This document shows, piece after piece, positions 17,809 through 26,513 of a DNA stretch of 64,000 nucleotides. Positions within the stretch are counted from its first letter, which is position 1. Each line of letters starts with the position of its first letter. Below the pieces are notes generated by a model. It was not told the DNA's origin. It worked only from the letters and a program-made list of their open reading frames with translations, and ran no database searches. The stretch is from the NCBI GenBank assembly GCA_029782365.1, contig JAKOUW010000009.1, forward strand, positions 62,001-126,000. The letters are read 5' to 3'. The position numbers and the translations under genes are program-made. This stretch comes from Chloroflexota bacterium. GTDB taxonomy: Bacteria > Chloroflexota > Anaerolineae > Anaerolineales > UBA4823.

Positions 17809-20441
17809 GCATGGCTGATATCCGCTGTCCGATGTGTGGAAAGAATAATCCCGCCGAGCGCGACACCTGCCAATACTGCAGCGCTCGCCTGAAACCCCTA
17901 ACAGCTCCGCAAGCTCAGCCGCCTGCCAATTCTGCTCCTCAAGAAAATGAACCTGACTGGCTGGCGAGCCTGCGCGTGGATAGCAATCCCGATGAAATCA
18001 GTCAAGCCTCGTCGTTCAGCGGGGAAAACGAGGCAAATGATTGGCTTTCACGCCTGGGAGGTGACGAATCCGCGGCCAACAGCGATTCTCAGGTTCCTGA
18101 TTGGCTCAGCACATCATCTGTGGATGGCAACGGCCTGGGTTGGCTTTCCGACCAGGAAGAGAAAGCGCCAGAAAGTGAAGCGGCCGCCGTGACCCCTGTC
18201 TCCGACTGGCTGAGCAGTTTGAATCAGGATGAAGAGACCCTGCCAAGTTGGTTATCCGAAGAAGAGCCGGCCGCCGCAAACGATGCCTTCCTGACTGACT
18301 CGCTCGACCAACCGACTGAGACGGGTGAACAGGCAGAGAGTGAACAGGCAGATTGGCAAAGCGCCAGCCAGGCGGACGCGGAGACACCCGATTGGCTCAG
18401 CGAACTGCAAAGCAAATCAGTTCCGGGACCATTCACAACCCAAATATTACGTGATATAGACGTTCCCGCCCCTGATGCACAGGCACAGCCCATCTCAAAC
18501 CCTCTGCCGGATTGGTTATCAGGGTTAAATGCCGAGGGAAAAGAGCCTGCTTCCGCAGCCCAAGAACAAGATTCCAGCTCACCTGATTGGTTGGCGCGCG
18601 TGCGCGCCCGCCGCCAGGTAGATCAAGAGCAGATGTCTGAGCGACAACCAGGTGAAGAAGGCGGCTCTGGAGATACCTCGGCAGAAATGCCCGACCGGCT
18701 GTCCGGCATCAGCACGCCAAAACCAGCCGTCGAACCGGGACTAGATGCTGGCGAAGCGGAACAAAGCGCCCGACCGACAACTGCTTTTACAACACCCCTC
18801 TTCGAGGGCAGTGGTGAAGACCTGGATTTTGGCTCTTCAACAGCAGAGAGCAAGCGGGCTGACAGCCCCGCCGGCGCCAAAGAATCTCAGCCGCCGGCCG
18901 ATGAAACTGAAATGCCAGACTGGCTTAAGAGCCTGTCATCAGATTTCAAGAGCGCCGAAACCATCACAGCCGTCAGTTTGCCTGAGGATATCGGAAGAGA
19001 ACCCGGCGTCGCCGCTCAAGATACAACCAGTGAGCCAGATTGGTTGGCCGGGCTAGTTCAGGCTGGCGGTAGTTCAGCGCCGGGTTCATCGGTGCCCGCT
19101 TTTGTTGGAGATATCGATGAACTGCCCATTGAAGAAGACAAGCCGCCATTCGAACAGACATCATCAGAAGAAAATCTCAACTCCATTCCAGATTGGATCT
19201 CTAATGTTTCGGGGCAGGATACCACGCTGATCAATCAGCCAACCAGCGAGTCTGGATCGGTTGAGAAATTGGAGCCTGCGAATTTGCCTACCTGGCTGGA
19301 AGCAATGCGCCCGGTAGAAGGTGTAACCCTAGAGCCCTTCCAGGATACATCGGATGTGCACGTTGAAAGTGCCGGACCGCTGGCTGGTTTGCGCGGCGCT
19401 CTGCCCGCGGACCTGACGATCGACGGAATTCGCACGCCCCCGCCTTATTCGTCTAAGATTTCAATTTCAGATGATATTCAAAACCGGCTGGGCATCCTTG
19501 ATAGCTTGATTCTGGCAGAAAACAAACCGCAAACTGTCGCCCAACCAGGCACCTTTTCAACTCACGCCATTTTGCGGTTGTTCCTTTTCGTCGTTTTCCT
19601 GGCGGCTGTTTTTCTCTCGCTGTTCTTAGGCCCGCTGTCCATCATGCGGCTTGCCCCGGCTGCCGGCTCACAGGCAGCAACAGATTTCCAAAGCCAGGTT
19701 ACATCCTTGAGCTCTGGGACGCGGGTGCTGTTGGCGGTTGATTATGAACCCGGTTATTCGGCCGAAATGAACACGATCTTACTGCCGGTCTTGAGCCAAC
19801 TACAAAGCAAGAATGTATTTGTCAGTGCTGTTTCAACATCGGTCACTGGCGCACTGCTGATCGAACAAGCGCGCCAGAAAACAGTCGAATCCCTGGGCGG
19901 CCAGCCTGTGGAGAATTTTTCGAACCTGGGATATATTCCCGGCGGCCCAGCGGGCCTGCTGGCGTTTGCCGCTAACCCGGCTTTGCTAGCGCCTGTAGAT
20001 ATAGTGGAAAACAAGACCTGGTCTGAAGCCGGTCTGAACCCGCAGGCCGGTATAGATAATTTCAGCGTGGTCATCGTCGCGACCGACAACGCCAGGACGG
20101 TTGGTATGTGGGCGGAACAGATGGGGCCGATACTGCAGCAGAAACGCATCAGCTTGCTGATGATTTCCAGCGCCCAATCACAGGCCGTGATCCAGCCGTA
20201 TTACGAGACGTATCCACGCCTGGTCAGCGGTTACCTGGGCGGCTTGAAAGATGCTGATTTGTACAGTCGACTGAGCGGGTCGCAGGCTGGCGATGCCAGC
20301 CTCCAGACCGGATACAGCGCATTGGTCCTGACTGCAGTGCTGGTGATCCTGGTCGGGAATCTCATCAATTTCCTGGCGGCATCCTACACCCGCCCCAAAG
20401 CCGGAAGATCCGCTCCTGCGCGCAGTGAGGTGAAAGCATGA
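17805..20441 (+). CDS. zinc-ribbon protein with about 15 'PDWLSxL' repeats and a membrane-anchored C-terminal domain
   Basis: 878 residues. A zinc ribbon opens the protein (C8-x2-C11 and C22-x2-C25). Residues 30-510 are acidic, Ser/Glu/Asp-rich and probably disordered, punctuated by about 15 short 'PDWLSSL'-like motifs (variants DWLARV, DWLKSL, DWISNV, TWLEAM). Then come a transmembrane helix near 585-610, an alpha/beta domain of about 220 residues ('TRVLLAVDYEPGYSAEMN', 'FSVVIVATDNARTVGMWAEQ') and a final helix near 835-858. The repeats look like linear docking motifs for a partner bound many times. It overlaps both neighbours by 4 nt. Function unknown. Confidence 0.8.
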   Translation: MSMADIRCPMCGKNNPAERDTCQYCSARLKPLTAPQAQPPANSAPQENEPDWLASLRVDSNPDEISQASSFSGENEANDWLSRLGGDESAANSDSQVPDWLSTSSVDGNGLGWLSDQEEKAPESEAAAVTPVSDWLSSLNQDEETLPSWLSEEEPAAANDAFLTDSLDQPTETGEQAESEQADWQSASQADAETPDWLSELQSKSVPGPFTTQILRDIDVPAPDAQAQPISNPLPDWLSGLNAEGKEPASAAQEQDSSSPDWLARVRARRQVDQEQMSERQPGEEGGSGDTSAEMPDRLSGISTPKPAVEPGLDAGEAEQSARPTTAFTTPLFEGSGEDLDFGSSTAESKRADSPAGAKESQPPADETEMPDWLKSLSSDFKSAETITAVSLPEDIGREPGVAAQDTTSEPDWLAGLVQAGGSSAPGSSVPAFVGDIDELPIEEDKPPFEQTSSEENLNSIPDWISNVSGQDTTLINQPTSESGSVEKLEPANLPTWLEAMRPVEGVTLEPFQDTSDVHVESAGPLAGLRGALPADLTIDGIRTPPPYSSKISISDDIQNRLGILDSLILAENKPQTVAQPGTFSTHAILRLFLFVVFLAAVFLSLFLGPLSIMRLAPAAGSQAATDFQSQVTSLSSGTRVLLAVDYEPGYSAEMNTILLPVLSQLQSKNVFVSAVSTSVTGALLIEQARQKTVESLGGQPVENFSNLGYIPGGPAGLLAFAANPALLAPVDIVENKTWSEAGLNPQAGIDNFSVVIVATDNARTVGMWAEQMGPILQQKRISLLMISSAQSQAVIQPYYETYPRLVSGYLGGLKDADLYSRLSGSQAGDASLQTGYSALVLTAVLVILVGNLINFLAASYTRPKAGRSAPARSEVKA

Positions 20442-21163
20442 ACCTGGCAAACACCCTGGATTTTGTGGCGGCGGCTGTTGGGTTCATCCTCACCCTGATG
20501 GTGTTCAGTTACATTTTGGGTGATAACCTGCTGTTTCGCATTGCCACCTACACCTTTATCGGCGTGACTGCCGGTTATGCCACCGCCCTGGTCTTGGTCA
20601 ACATTGTTTGGCAGCGGATCGTTCTCTCCTTAATTCGCAATCCGGGCGAAAGTTTTGCCATCGTCGCACCTGGCTTCTTGTTAGGTATCTGGCTGCTGCT
20701 CAAGGTTTCCCCACGCCTGTCACGCCTGGGCAGCATGCCGATGGCTTTTCTGGTCGGAGTGGGTGCGGCCACTGTGCTCGCTGGCGCAGTGTTGGGGACG
20801 CTGTTTCCCCAGGCGAATGCTACGATGAACGCCATGAACCTGTCCACCGTCGATAACAGCCAGCTCAGCAGCGATCCGGTTTTCCTGGTCGGCTGGTTGA
20901 TTAACGGCCTGATCGTCCTGGTCGGCAGCCTGGCTACGCTGGCCTATTTTCAATTTGGCAGCCAAAACAGCAAAAGCCGGTTTGCCGGGCTTCAGGATTG
21001 GATAAACGGCCTGAGACTGGTGGGCAAGGGCTTTATCGCTGTATCCCTGGGAGTTCTCTTTGCTGGGGTCTATGCGGCTTCTGCAGCCGCCTTTGTAGAG
21101 CGAGCGGTTTTCTCCTGGAACCTGCTGTGGAAATTGATCGGCGCTTTCTTCCCGAATTTCTAA
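20438..21163 (+). CDS. polytopic membrane protein of unknown function
   Basis: 241 residues, starting by ATGA overlap with the zinc-ribbon gene. About seven hydrophobic segments, beginning 'FVAAAVGFILTLMVFSYILG'. Between the fourth and fifth is a polar loop with 'NATMNAMNLSTVDNSQLSSD'. The last segment ends in 'FSWNLLWKLIGAFFPNF', an amphipathic aromatic tail. No recognised family. The strict coupling with genes on both sides argues that it is a subunit of the same membrane assembly. Confidence 0.7.
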   Translation: MNLANTLDFVAAAVGFILTLMVFSYILGDNLLFRIATYTFIGVTAGYATALVLVNIVWQRIVLSLIRNPGESFAIVAPGFLLGIWLLLKVSPRLSRLGSMPMAFLVGVGAATVLAGAVLGTLFPQANATMNAMNLSTVDNSQLSSDPVFLVGWLINGLIVLVGSLATLAYFQFGSQNSKSRFAGLQDWINGLRLVGKGFIAVSLGVLFAGVYAASAAAFVERAVFSWNLLWKLIGAFFPNF

Positions 21164-21167
21164 TCAT

Positions 21168-22946
21168 ATGATGCAACCTTCATTGTCCTCTTCAATCACG
21201 CTCTCCGAATCGCTGCTCGCAATCGATGTTGGCACCATCACAACGCGTGTGGCGCTTTTCGATACCGTAGAAGGCAGTTACCGCTTTATTGCCGCCGGTT
21301 CATCTCAGACAACTGCAGGCGCGCCTTTCCGAGATATATCCGAAGGCTACAACCTGGCGATGGATAATTTGCAGGCGCTGACCGGACGTCATTTGGTAGA
21401 TGCGGCCTCGCACCTGATCATTCCAAGCCAGCCAGACGGCTCTGGCGTCGACAAATGCGTATGCACAGTCTCGGCAGGCGGACCTTTGCGAGTGATCGCG
21501 GTTGGTTTATTGGAAAATGTCTCGCTGGAAAGCGTGCAGAACCTGATCGCCACCACCTACGCCCAGGTGATTGGCTCGATCAGCTTAAACGATCAACGCA
21601 CCACCGCCCAACGCCTGGATACAATTATCCGTCTGCAGCCAGATCTGGTGGTGATAGCAGGCGGCACGGATGGCGGCGCTTCACATTCGGTCGGGACGAT
21701 ACTGGAGGCGGTTGGATTGGCCTGTTATTTGACGCCCAAAGAGCAGCGCCCAGAAATTCTCTACGCCGGCAACCAGGCTCTGCTAGACCAGGTCAATGAT
21801 CAGTTGGGCAGCCTGGCTTCATTCAGCAGCGCGCCGAACATCCGCCCATCATTGGACAGCGAGCAGTTGCTCCCGGCTTCGAAAATGCTCTCGAATTCTT
21901 ACCGCAAGGCGCGCTCTCGTAATTTGAATGGCATCCAGATGCTCGATATGCAATGCGCCGGGCATCTGCAGCCAACCTCAGCGGCATTCGGGCGCACCAT
22001 TCGCTACATAGGGAAAGAGCTAGAGCAAAAGCGACGGGGTGTGCTGGGCATCGATATTGGCGCCAGCGCAACCACGCTCGCAGCCAGTTTTGGCGCCGAG
22101 CCGTACCTGGACGTGCGTACCAACCTGGGCCTGGGCAGCAGCTTACCCGGGCTGCTGAGATATACGACTCCCGCCGAAATTGCCGCCTGGACAGACGAAA
22201 ATATTTCCACTGGAGATATCGAGGATTATATTTACAACAAAGCACTCTTTCCTGCCAGCGTTCCGGTTACGAAAGAGGAGCTTTCAATTGAATATGCTCT
22301 GGCCTGCGAAATCTTACGCGCTGCCTTGAGCAAAGTGCGCTGGACGCCACCCAGGCAGTTGGTGGGAGCTATCCAGGGTTTCTTACCGCCTTTTGAATCG
22401 ATCATCGCCTCAGGCAGCGTTTTCTCGCAAGCGCCTTCTTCTGCCAGGTTGTTGCTTACTCTTTTAAATGCCTTGCAGCCTGTGGGTTGGACAACCCTCG
22501 TTCTGGACCAAAACCAGATCGCGGCGCTGCTGGGCGCTGCGGCCGAAGTTGCTCCCCTGCTCACCGTCCAGGCGCTGCGCGATGCGAGCAGTTTTGTCAA
22601 CCTGGGCATGGTGTTGTCTCCGGTTGGCAAAGCCAGCCCAGGCACGCCGGTGTTGCGCGTGCATATCAAATACGCGGATAGCAGCGAGACCGAAACCGAA
22701 GTGAACTACGGCACCATTGAGAAATTACATTTACCGGCCGGTCAGATCGCCACCATACGCTTGCAGCCATTGCATCATTTCGATATCGGCATGGGTGCGG
22801 CCGGGCGCGGCGGCACCATGAAAAATGTCTCCGGCAGCGAAACCGGCCTGGTGATCGATGCTCGAGGGCGGCCCTTAGAACTGCCCGAGGACAACATTGG
22901 CAGGCAAGAACTGTTAAAAAAGTGGTTGCAGGCGTTGGCCAGTTAG
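21168..22946 (+). CDS. MutL/GlmL-family protein (actin-like ATPase fold), not next to any mutase
   Basis: 592 residues. Two phosphate-binding motifs of the actin/Hsp70/sugar-kinase fold are visible: 'LLAIDVGTITTRVALFD' near residue 15 and 'GVLGIDIGASATTLAASFG' near 293. Between them is 'VIAGGTDGGASHSVG' near 162. This order matches the glutamate mutase L (GlmL/MutL) family, which is usually about 460 residues; here a C-terminal extension of more than 100 residues is present, ending in a beta-rich region. No glutamate mutase E or S gene is in the window, so I infer a different job: an ATPase or scaffold for the adjoining membrane proteins. Confidence 0.75.
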   Translation: MMQPSLSSSITLSESLLAIDVGTITTRVALFDTVEGSYRFIAAGSSQTTAGAPFRDISEGYNLAMDNLQALTGRHLVDAASHLIIPSQPDGSGVDKCVCTVSAGGPLRVIAVGLLENVSLESVQNLIATTYAQVIGSISLNDQRTTAQRLDTIIRLQPDLVVIAGGTDGGASHSVGTILEAVGLACYLTPKEQRPEILYAGNQALLDQVNDQLGSLASFSSAPNIRPSLDSEQLLPASKMLSNSYRKARSRNLNGIQMLDMQCAGHLQPTSAAFGRTIRYIGKELEQKRRGVLGIDIGASATTLAASFGAEPYLDVRTNLGLGSSLPGLLRYTTPAEIAAWTDENISTGDIEDYIYNKALFPASVPVTKEELSIEYALACEILRAALSKVRWTPPRQLVGAIQGFLPPFESIIASGSVFSQAPSSARLLLTLLNALQPVGWTTLVLDQNQIAALLGAAAEVAPLLTVQALRDASSFVNLGMVLSPVGKASPGTPVLRVHIKYADSSETETEVNYGTIEKLHLPAGQIATIRLQPLHHFDIGMGAAGRGGTMKNVSGSETGLVIDARGRPLELPEDNIGRQELLKKWLQALAS

Positions 22947-22967
22947 CTGAATGGAAAGGATTGTGTA

Positions 22968-24023
22968 ATGTTAGCCCCGATCAGGCACATTATCCCCATT
23001 ACAAATATCGCCCGTGACCGGGTCCTGCCCAAACAAGGGAAAGTCGTGGTGCGCAGAGGGCAAAAAGTAGCCGCAGGTGACGTGATCGCCGAATGCGTCA
23101 TGGCTCCTGCCCATCTCATCCTGGATCTTGGCATGGGCTTGGGTTTACCAGATGCGCAGGCCAAAGAACATTTACAGCGCAAACCTGGCGAGCAGGTGGA
23201 AGTGGGCGATATTATTGCCGGGCCGGTGGGTATCGCCAGGCGGGTGGTGCGGGCGCCCAAGGCGGGGAAAATTATCCTTACGGAAAAAGAGCAGGTTCTA
23301 TTGGAAATGCCGGGAAAACCCTTCGAATTACGCGCTGGCTACAGCGGTGTGGTAACCGACCTGGTAGCCGATCGTGGTGTGCGCATCGAAACGACCGGTG
23401 CGCTCATCCAGGGCGTTTGGGGCAACGGCCGTATGGATGCCGGCGGTTTGAGCTTGCTTGGGAGCAGTCCTTCAGAGGTGCTTTCGTCAAACCGGTTGGA
23501 TATCAGCATGCGCGGCTCGGTCGGATTCTGCGGAATCGTCGAATCAGCCGATGTTTTCCGCACTGCCGCTGAGGTACCATTGCGAGGGTTGATCATTGGC
23601 AGCATGCCAGCCAGCCTGGTTCCCACCGCGCAGAAATGTCCGGTGCCAATTGTCATTCTCGAGGGATTTGGTCGTTTGCCAGTGAACCAGGCCGCGTTTA
23701 AACTGTTATCCACAAGTGAGCGCCGCGAAGCCATGGTGATTGCCGATAGCTGGAATCCTTTAACCGGCGCGCGGCCAGAAGTGGTGATCGGTCTGCCCCA
23801 AACCAGCGACCTGCCATTTCCGAGCGACTCGATAAACTTTGAGACCGGGCAGACCGTGCGCGTCGTCCGCCAGCCTTATACGGGCAGCATTGGCATATTG
23901 CAGTCCATTTTACCTGGCAAGAGCATTCTGCCCAACGGCGTGCGCGCCGATGCTGCTGAAATCCGCCTGGAAAACGGTGATGTAGTTGTTTTGCCACTGG
24001 CAAACTTGGAAGTATTGATGTAG
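22968..24023 (+). CDS. KOW/lipoyl-like beta-rich protein of unknown function
   Basis: 351 residues, no transmembrane helix. The N-terminal half has repeated 'Gxx V..GD.IA' turns ('RGQKVAAGDVIAE', 'PGEQVEVGDIIAG', 'VVRAPKAGKIIL') like the hammerhead folds of biotinyl/lipoyl domains, though no modifiable lysine motif is seen. The middle part reads 'SVGFCGIVESADVF...GLIIGSMPASL'. The last 80 residues resemble a KOW/SH3-like barrel: 'GQTVRVVRQPYTGSIGILQSI' then 'VVVLPLANLEVLM'. It lies 21 nt after the MutL-like gene. I cannot assign a function; an adaptor role is an inference from position. Confidence 0.6.
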   Translation: MLAPIRHIIPITNIARDRVLPKQGKVVVRRGQKVAAGDVIAECVMAPAHLILDLGMGLGLPDAQAKEHLQRKPGEQVEVGDIIAGPVGIARRVVRAPKAGKIILTEKEQVLLEMPGKPFELRAGYSGVVTDLVADRGVRIETTGALIQGVWGNGRMDAGGLSLLGSSPSEVLSSNRLDISMRGSVGFCGIVESADVFRTAAEVPLRGLIIGSMPASLVPTAQKCPVPIVILEGFGRLPVNQAAFKLLSTSERREAMVIADSWNPLTGARPEVVIGLPQTSDLPFPSDSINFETGQTVRVVRQPYTGSIGILQSILPGKSILPNGVRADAAEIRLENGDVVVLPLANLEVLM

Positions 24024-24045
24024 ATTAGAGCGAGGAGAGAGAAAA

Positions 24046-24660
24046 ATGTCATTACCATTCGATAACCTAGATGACTCGGAGACCATTGCAAAAGAAGATG
24101 CCAACAACGGTGGTTCGCAAAAAAAGTCGAACAATCGATTGTTTGTCATCATCGCCGCTCTGTTAGCGGGCATTATGCTGCTGGTGATCCTGTGCGCCGC
24201 GGTGTATGTGCTGGTGCTGCAGCCCAATCAAAAGCGCGCCTTGCTCACACAGCAGGCTCAGGCGGCTGCTCAGGCGACTTCCCTGGCGATGAGCGTCAAG
24301 TCAACCGAATTAGCAGAAAAAGCCATCCTGGCCGCTTCTTCCGTCTCCCCCACGCCAGTTCTACCCAAACTAACAGCCACGCCCACGCGCCTTTCCCCAA
24401 GCGCCACGCCAACCACAACGCCGGTGATCGCGCTGGCAGCCACGGCAACTTCCGGAGTTCCGGCTGCCAGTACCCCTAACCTGACCCAAACTGTGGCGGC
24501 GCTGATCACCCAAGGGGCGAACGCGCAAAAAACAGTGGTGCCCACTTCCACCCTGCTGCCAAAAACCGGTCTGGCGGAGGATATCGGCCTGCCGGGCTTA
24601 CTTGGCCTGGCAGCCGTCTTGATCGTGGTCATTTTCCTGGCACGGCGCATGCGTTCATAA
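24046..24660 (+). CDS. bitopic membrane protein with an LPKTG-like C-terminal sorting signal
   Basis: 204 residues. A charged N-terminus is followed by a helix at about residues 33-57 and a Thr/Pro/Ala-rich extracellular stretch ('TPTRLSPSATPTTTP'). The tail reads 'LLPKTGLAEDIGLPGLLGL', then a hydrophobic run and 'ARRMRS'. That is the three-part layout of a cell-wall sorting signal: LPxTG, membrane segment, positive tail. No sortase gene is in the window. GGAG-rich sequence precedes the ATG. It closes the cluster; a hairpin follows. It could instead simply be a two-helix membrane protein. Confidence 0.65.
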   Translation: MSLPFDNLDDSETIAKEDANNGGSQKKSNNRLFVIIAALLAGIMLLVILCAAVYVLVLQPNQKRALLTQQAQAAAQATSLAMSVKSTELAEKAILAASSVSPTPVLPKLTATPTRLSPSATPTTTPVIALAATATSGVPAASTPNLTQTVAALITQGANAQKTVVPTSTLLPKTGLAEDIGLPGLLGLAAVLIVVIFLARRMRS

Positions 24661-24690
24661 ACTCACAATTCGTTCCTCGAACCAATTGCT

Positions 24691-24729
24691 GCACAGCGGG
24701 AGTGGCTTCAAGCGCCATCCCCGCTGTGC
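24691..24729 (+). terminator. stem-loop after the membrane-complex cluster
   Basis: A perfect 10-bp stem, GCACAGCGGG (24691-24700) with CCCGCTGTGC (24720-24729), encloses a second partial stem GTGGC/GCCAT. No T-run follows, so it may act as a weak or factor-assisted terminator or protect the 3' end of the upstream mRNA. It ends just before the -10 of the next gene. Confidence 0.5.
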
Positions 24730-24737
24730 GCTTAACA

Positions 24738-24746
24738 TGCTAAAAT
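24738..24746 (+). promoter_or_regulatory. extended -10 of the cNMP/bPH gene; predicted leaderless start
   Basis: TGCTAAAAT, an extended -10 box, ends 6 nt before the ATG at 24753. No ribosome-binding site can fit, so the mRNA is predicted to begin at or beside the start codon. Confidence 0.6.
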
Positions 24747-24752
24747 GAGCAT

Positions 24753-26417
24753 ATGCTCGATCCCAAACTCCTGCCCATTTTGAAGGAGCTTTACCCACTG
24801 CGCAACCTGGGGGATGAGGAGATTGCCCAGATTGCTGAAGCTGCCACGTTCGCTTCGTTGGCAAAAAGTGAAACCATAAAATTGATGGGCGGGCCGGATG
24901 CGCCTTTTTACCTGCTGTTGAACGGCCGCCTGGAGTATATCGAGCTGAGAGGCGAAGAGAGCCGTGGCAAGCCGGTGACGATCCGCCCAGGCGGCTTTTT
25001 TGGCGCAGATAATCTGTTGTTCGAAATAAATCGAGACCTCGAGGTGGCGGCCAGCGAACCTTCCCAATTGATCACCATCCCCTCCGCGCGCCTGGCCGGG
25101 CTGCTGAACAAAATCCCTGGGCTCAAGGTTGGCCTGCAAGAGGGCTTAGAATTGCACCATTTACTGCAAAACAAAGCTTTTGCCTGGGTGCAAGATTCCG
25201 AACAGGTAAAGCTCCTGGCGATCAAGCACCCGGCGGTGCTGGTGGAGTTTCTGTTTTGGCCCATTTTATGGCTGTTGGGCGGCATTGCTTTGCTCGGGTT
25301 GGGTTCACAGATGGCAGTCGCCTCACTGCGGATCGCCTTCGTATCAATAGGCATCCTGGTCACGGCGTATGGCTTTGGCTGGTGCATCTGGCAGTTTATC
25401 GATTGGCGCAATGACTTTTATATTGTCACCGACCAGCGCGTGGTCTGGGTTGAAAAAGTGCTGTGGCTGTACGAAAGCCGGCGCGAAGCGCTGCTGAGCG
25501 CCATTAAATCCACCGAAGTCAAGACCTCGCAGGTCGGGCGCATCATGGGGTATGGCAGTATCACCGTCTTTGCGCTGATGGGCCAGGTGAAAATTGCAGA
25601 CGTCGCCAACCCGGATCAAATCAAAGTGTTGATCGACCGCATGCAGAAACTGGCCAGCATCCGTGTGCAGCAAGATGACACGAAAACCATGGAAAAAATC
25701 ATACGCCGCAAGATAGACCCGCCGCCTCTGAAGCCGCCATCCGCAGCGGCGGGGAAAGCAGCGCCAGCCAAACAAGGCCTTATAAAACTTCCGCACCTGG
25801 GGGAGGTTTTCAGCGCCGAAGAACGCATCGCCAGAAATGAGACGATTACGTACCGCAAGCATCGCATCATCCTTGTGCTGAAAATCGCACTGCCGGTGAT
25901 TTTACTTACCGGCCTGGTTGGCGGCGCAGCCTGGATTATCTACCAGAATATGGCAGGACAAATGAGTTTTCCCTCCATCGGCACAACGATATTAACAGCG
26001 TTGTTTCTGGCAAGCGGATTGATTTTCTGGTTGTGGTATCAATACATGGATTGGTACGGTGATATTTATGAAATCACGCCGGATAAAATCATCGACAGCA
26101 TCAAGAAACCCCTGGGAACCGAGGTGACCAAATCGGCCCCCCTGGGCAGTATCCAAAATATGGATTACGAGCGTATCGGGTTCATCGGCTTGATCCTCAA
26201 CCTGGGAAATGTCACCATCAACACCGGTTCGGAAAGTAAAATGGTTTTCCGACAGGTGCACGATCCGGCGCGCGCTCAAATGGATATCTTCAACCAGCTT
26301 TTTGCCTTGAAGAGAAAACAGCAAACTGCAGAGTCATCCCGCCAGTGGGAGCAGGTGGCCGAATGGTTGGCTGCTTACCATCGGCAGGCGGAGGAACTGC
26401 GGAATCTCCGCAAATGA
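24753..26417 (+). CDS. cyclic-nucleotide-binding-like domain fused to two bPH membrane modules
   Basis: 554 residues. Residues 1-140 resemble a cNMP-binding beta-roll ('FYLLLNGRLEYIEL', 'GGFFGADNLLFE'), but the phosphate-binding cassette Arg/Glu pair is not convincing, so ligand binding is uncertain. Then come two copies of a module made of paired transmembrane helices (about 165-215 and 370-425) and a bacterial PH-like domain ('NDFYIVTDQRVVWVEK', 'GDIYEITPDKIIDSIK'). This architecture is known from uncharacterised Chloroflexota proteins. Its likely job is membrane-stress sensing or scaffolding, which is inference. It follows the membrane-complex cluster but has its own promoter. Confidence 0.75.
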   Translation: MLDPKLLPILKELYPLRNLGDEEIAQIAEAATFASLAKSETIKLMGGPDAPFYLLLNGRLEYIELRGEESRGKPVTIRPGGFFGADNLLFEINRDLEVAASEPSQLITIPSARLAGLLNKIPGLKVGLQEGLELHHLLQNKAFAWVQDSEQVKLLAIKHPAVLVEFLFWPILWLLGGIALLGLGSQMAVASLRIAFVSIGILVTAYGFGWCIWQFIDWRNDFYIVTDQRVVWVEKVLWLYESRREALLSAIKSTEVKTSQVGRIMGYGSITVFALMGQVKIADVANPDQIKVLIDRMQKLASIRVQQDDTKTMEKIIRRKIDPPPLKPPSAAAGKAAPAKQGLIKLPHLGEVFSAEERIARNETITYRKHRIILVLKIALPVILLTGLVGGAAWIIYQNMAGQMSFPSIGTTILTALFLASGLIFWLWYQYMDWYGDIYEITPDKIIDSIKKPLGTEVTKSAPLGSIQNMDYERIGFIGLILNLGNVTINTGSESKMVFRQVHDPARAQMDIFNQLFALKRKQQTAESSRQWEQVAEWLAAYHRQAEELRNLRK

Positions 26418-26466
26418 TGCCGATTCTTCCTTCTGGACAGCAGGCTGTACAGGATAATTTTTCGAG

Positions 26467-26472
26467 TACAAT
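26467..26472 (+). promoter_or_regulatory. possible -10 for def-recF-MOSC
   Basis: TACAAT lies 41 nt before the def ATG, predicting a leader of about 34 nt. No good -35 is seen 16-18 nt upstream, and no clear Shine-Dalgarno sequence precedes the ATG. Confidence 0.35.
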
Positions 26473-26513
26473 AGGGCTGATTAAATTAATGTTGAAAGAT
26501 TGGAATAGTTTGT

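Noticed and set aside
21168-22946. Calling this gene a glutamate mutase accessory protein (glmL)
   Set aside because: No mutase subunits are present and the protein is longer; only family-level similarity is supported.
24556-24660. Certain assignment as a sortase substrate
   Set aside because: No sortase is visible here; kept only as a finding to test.
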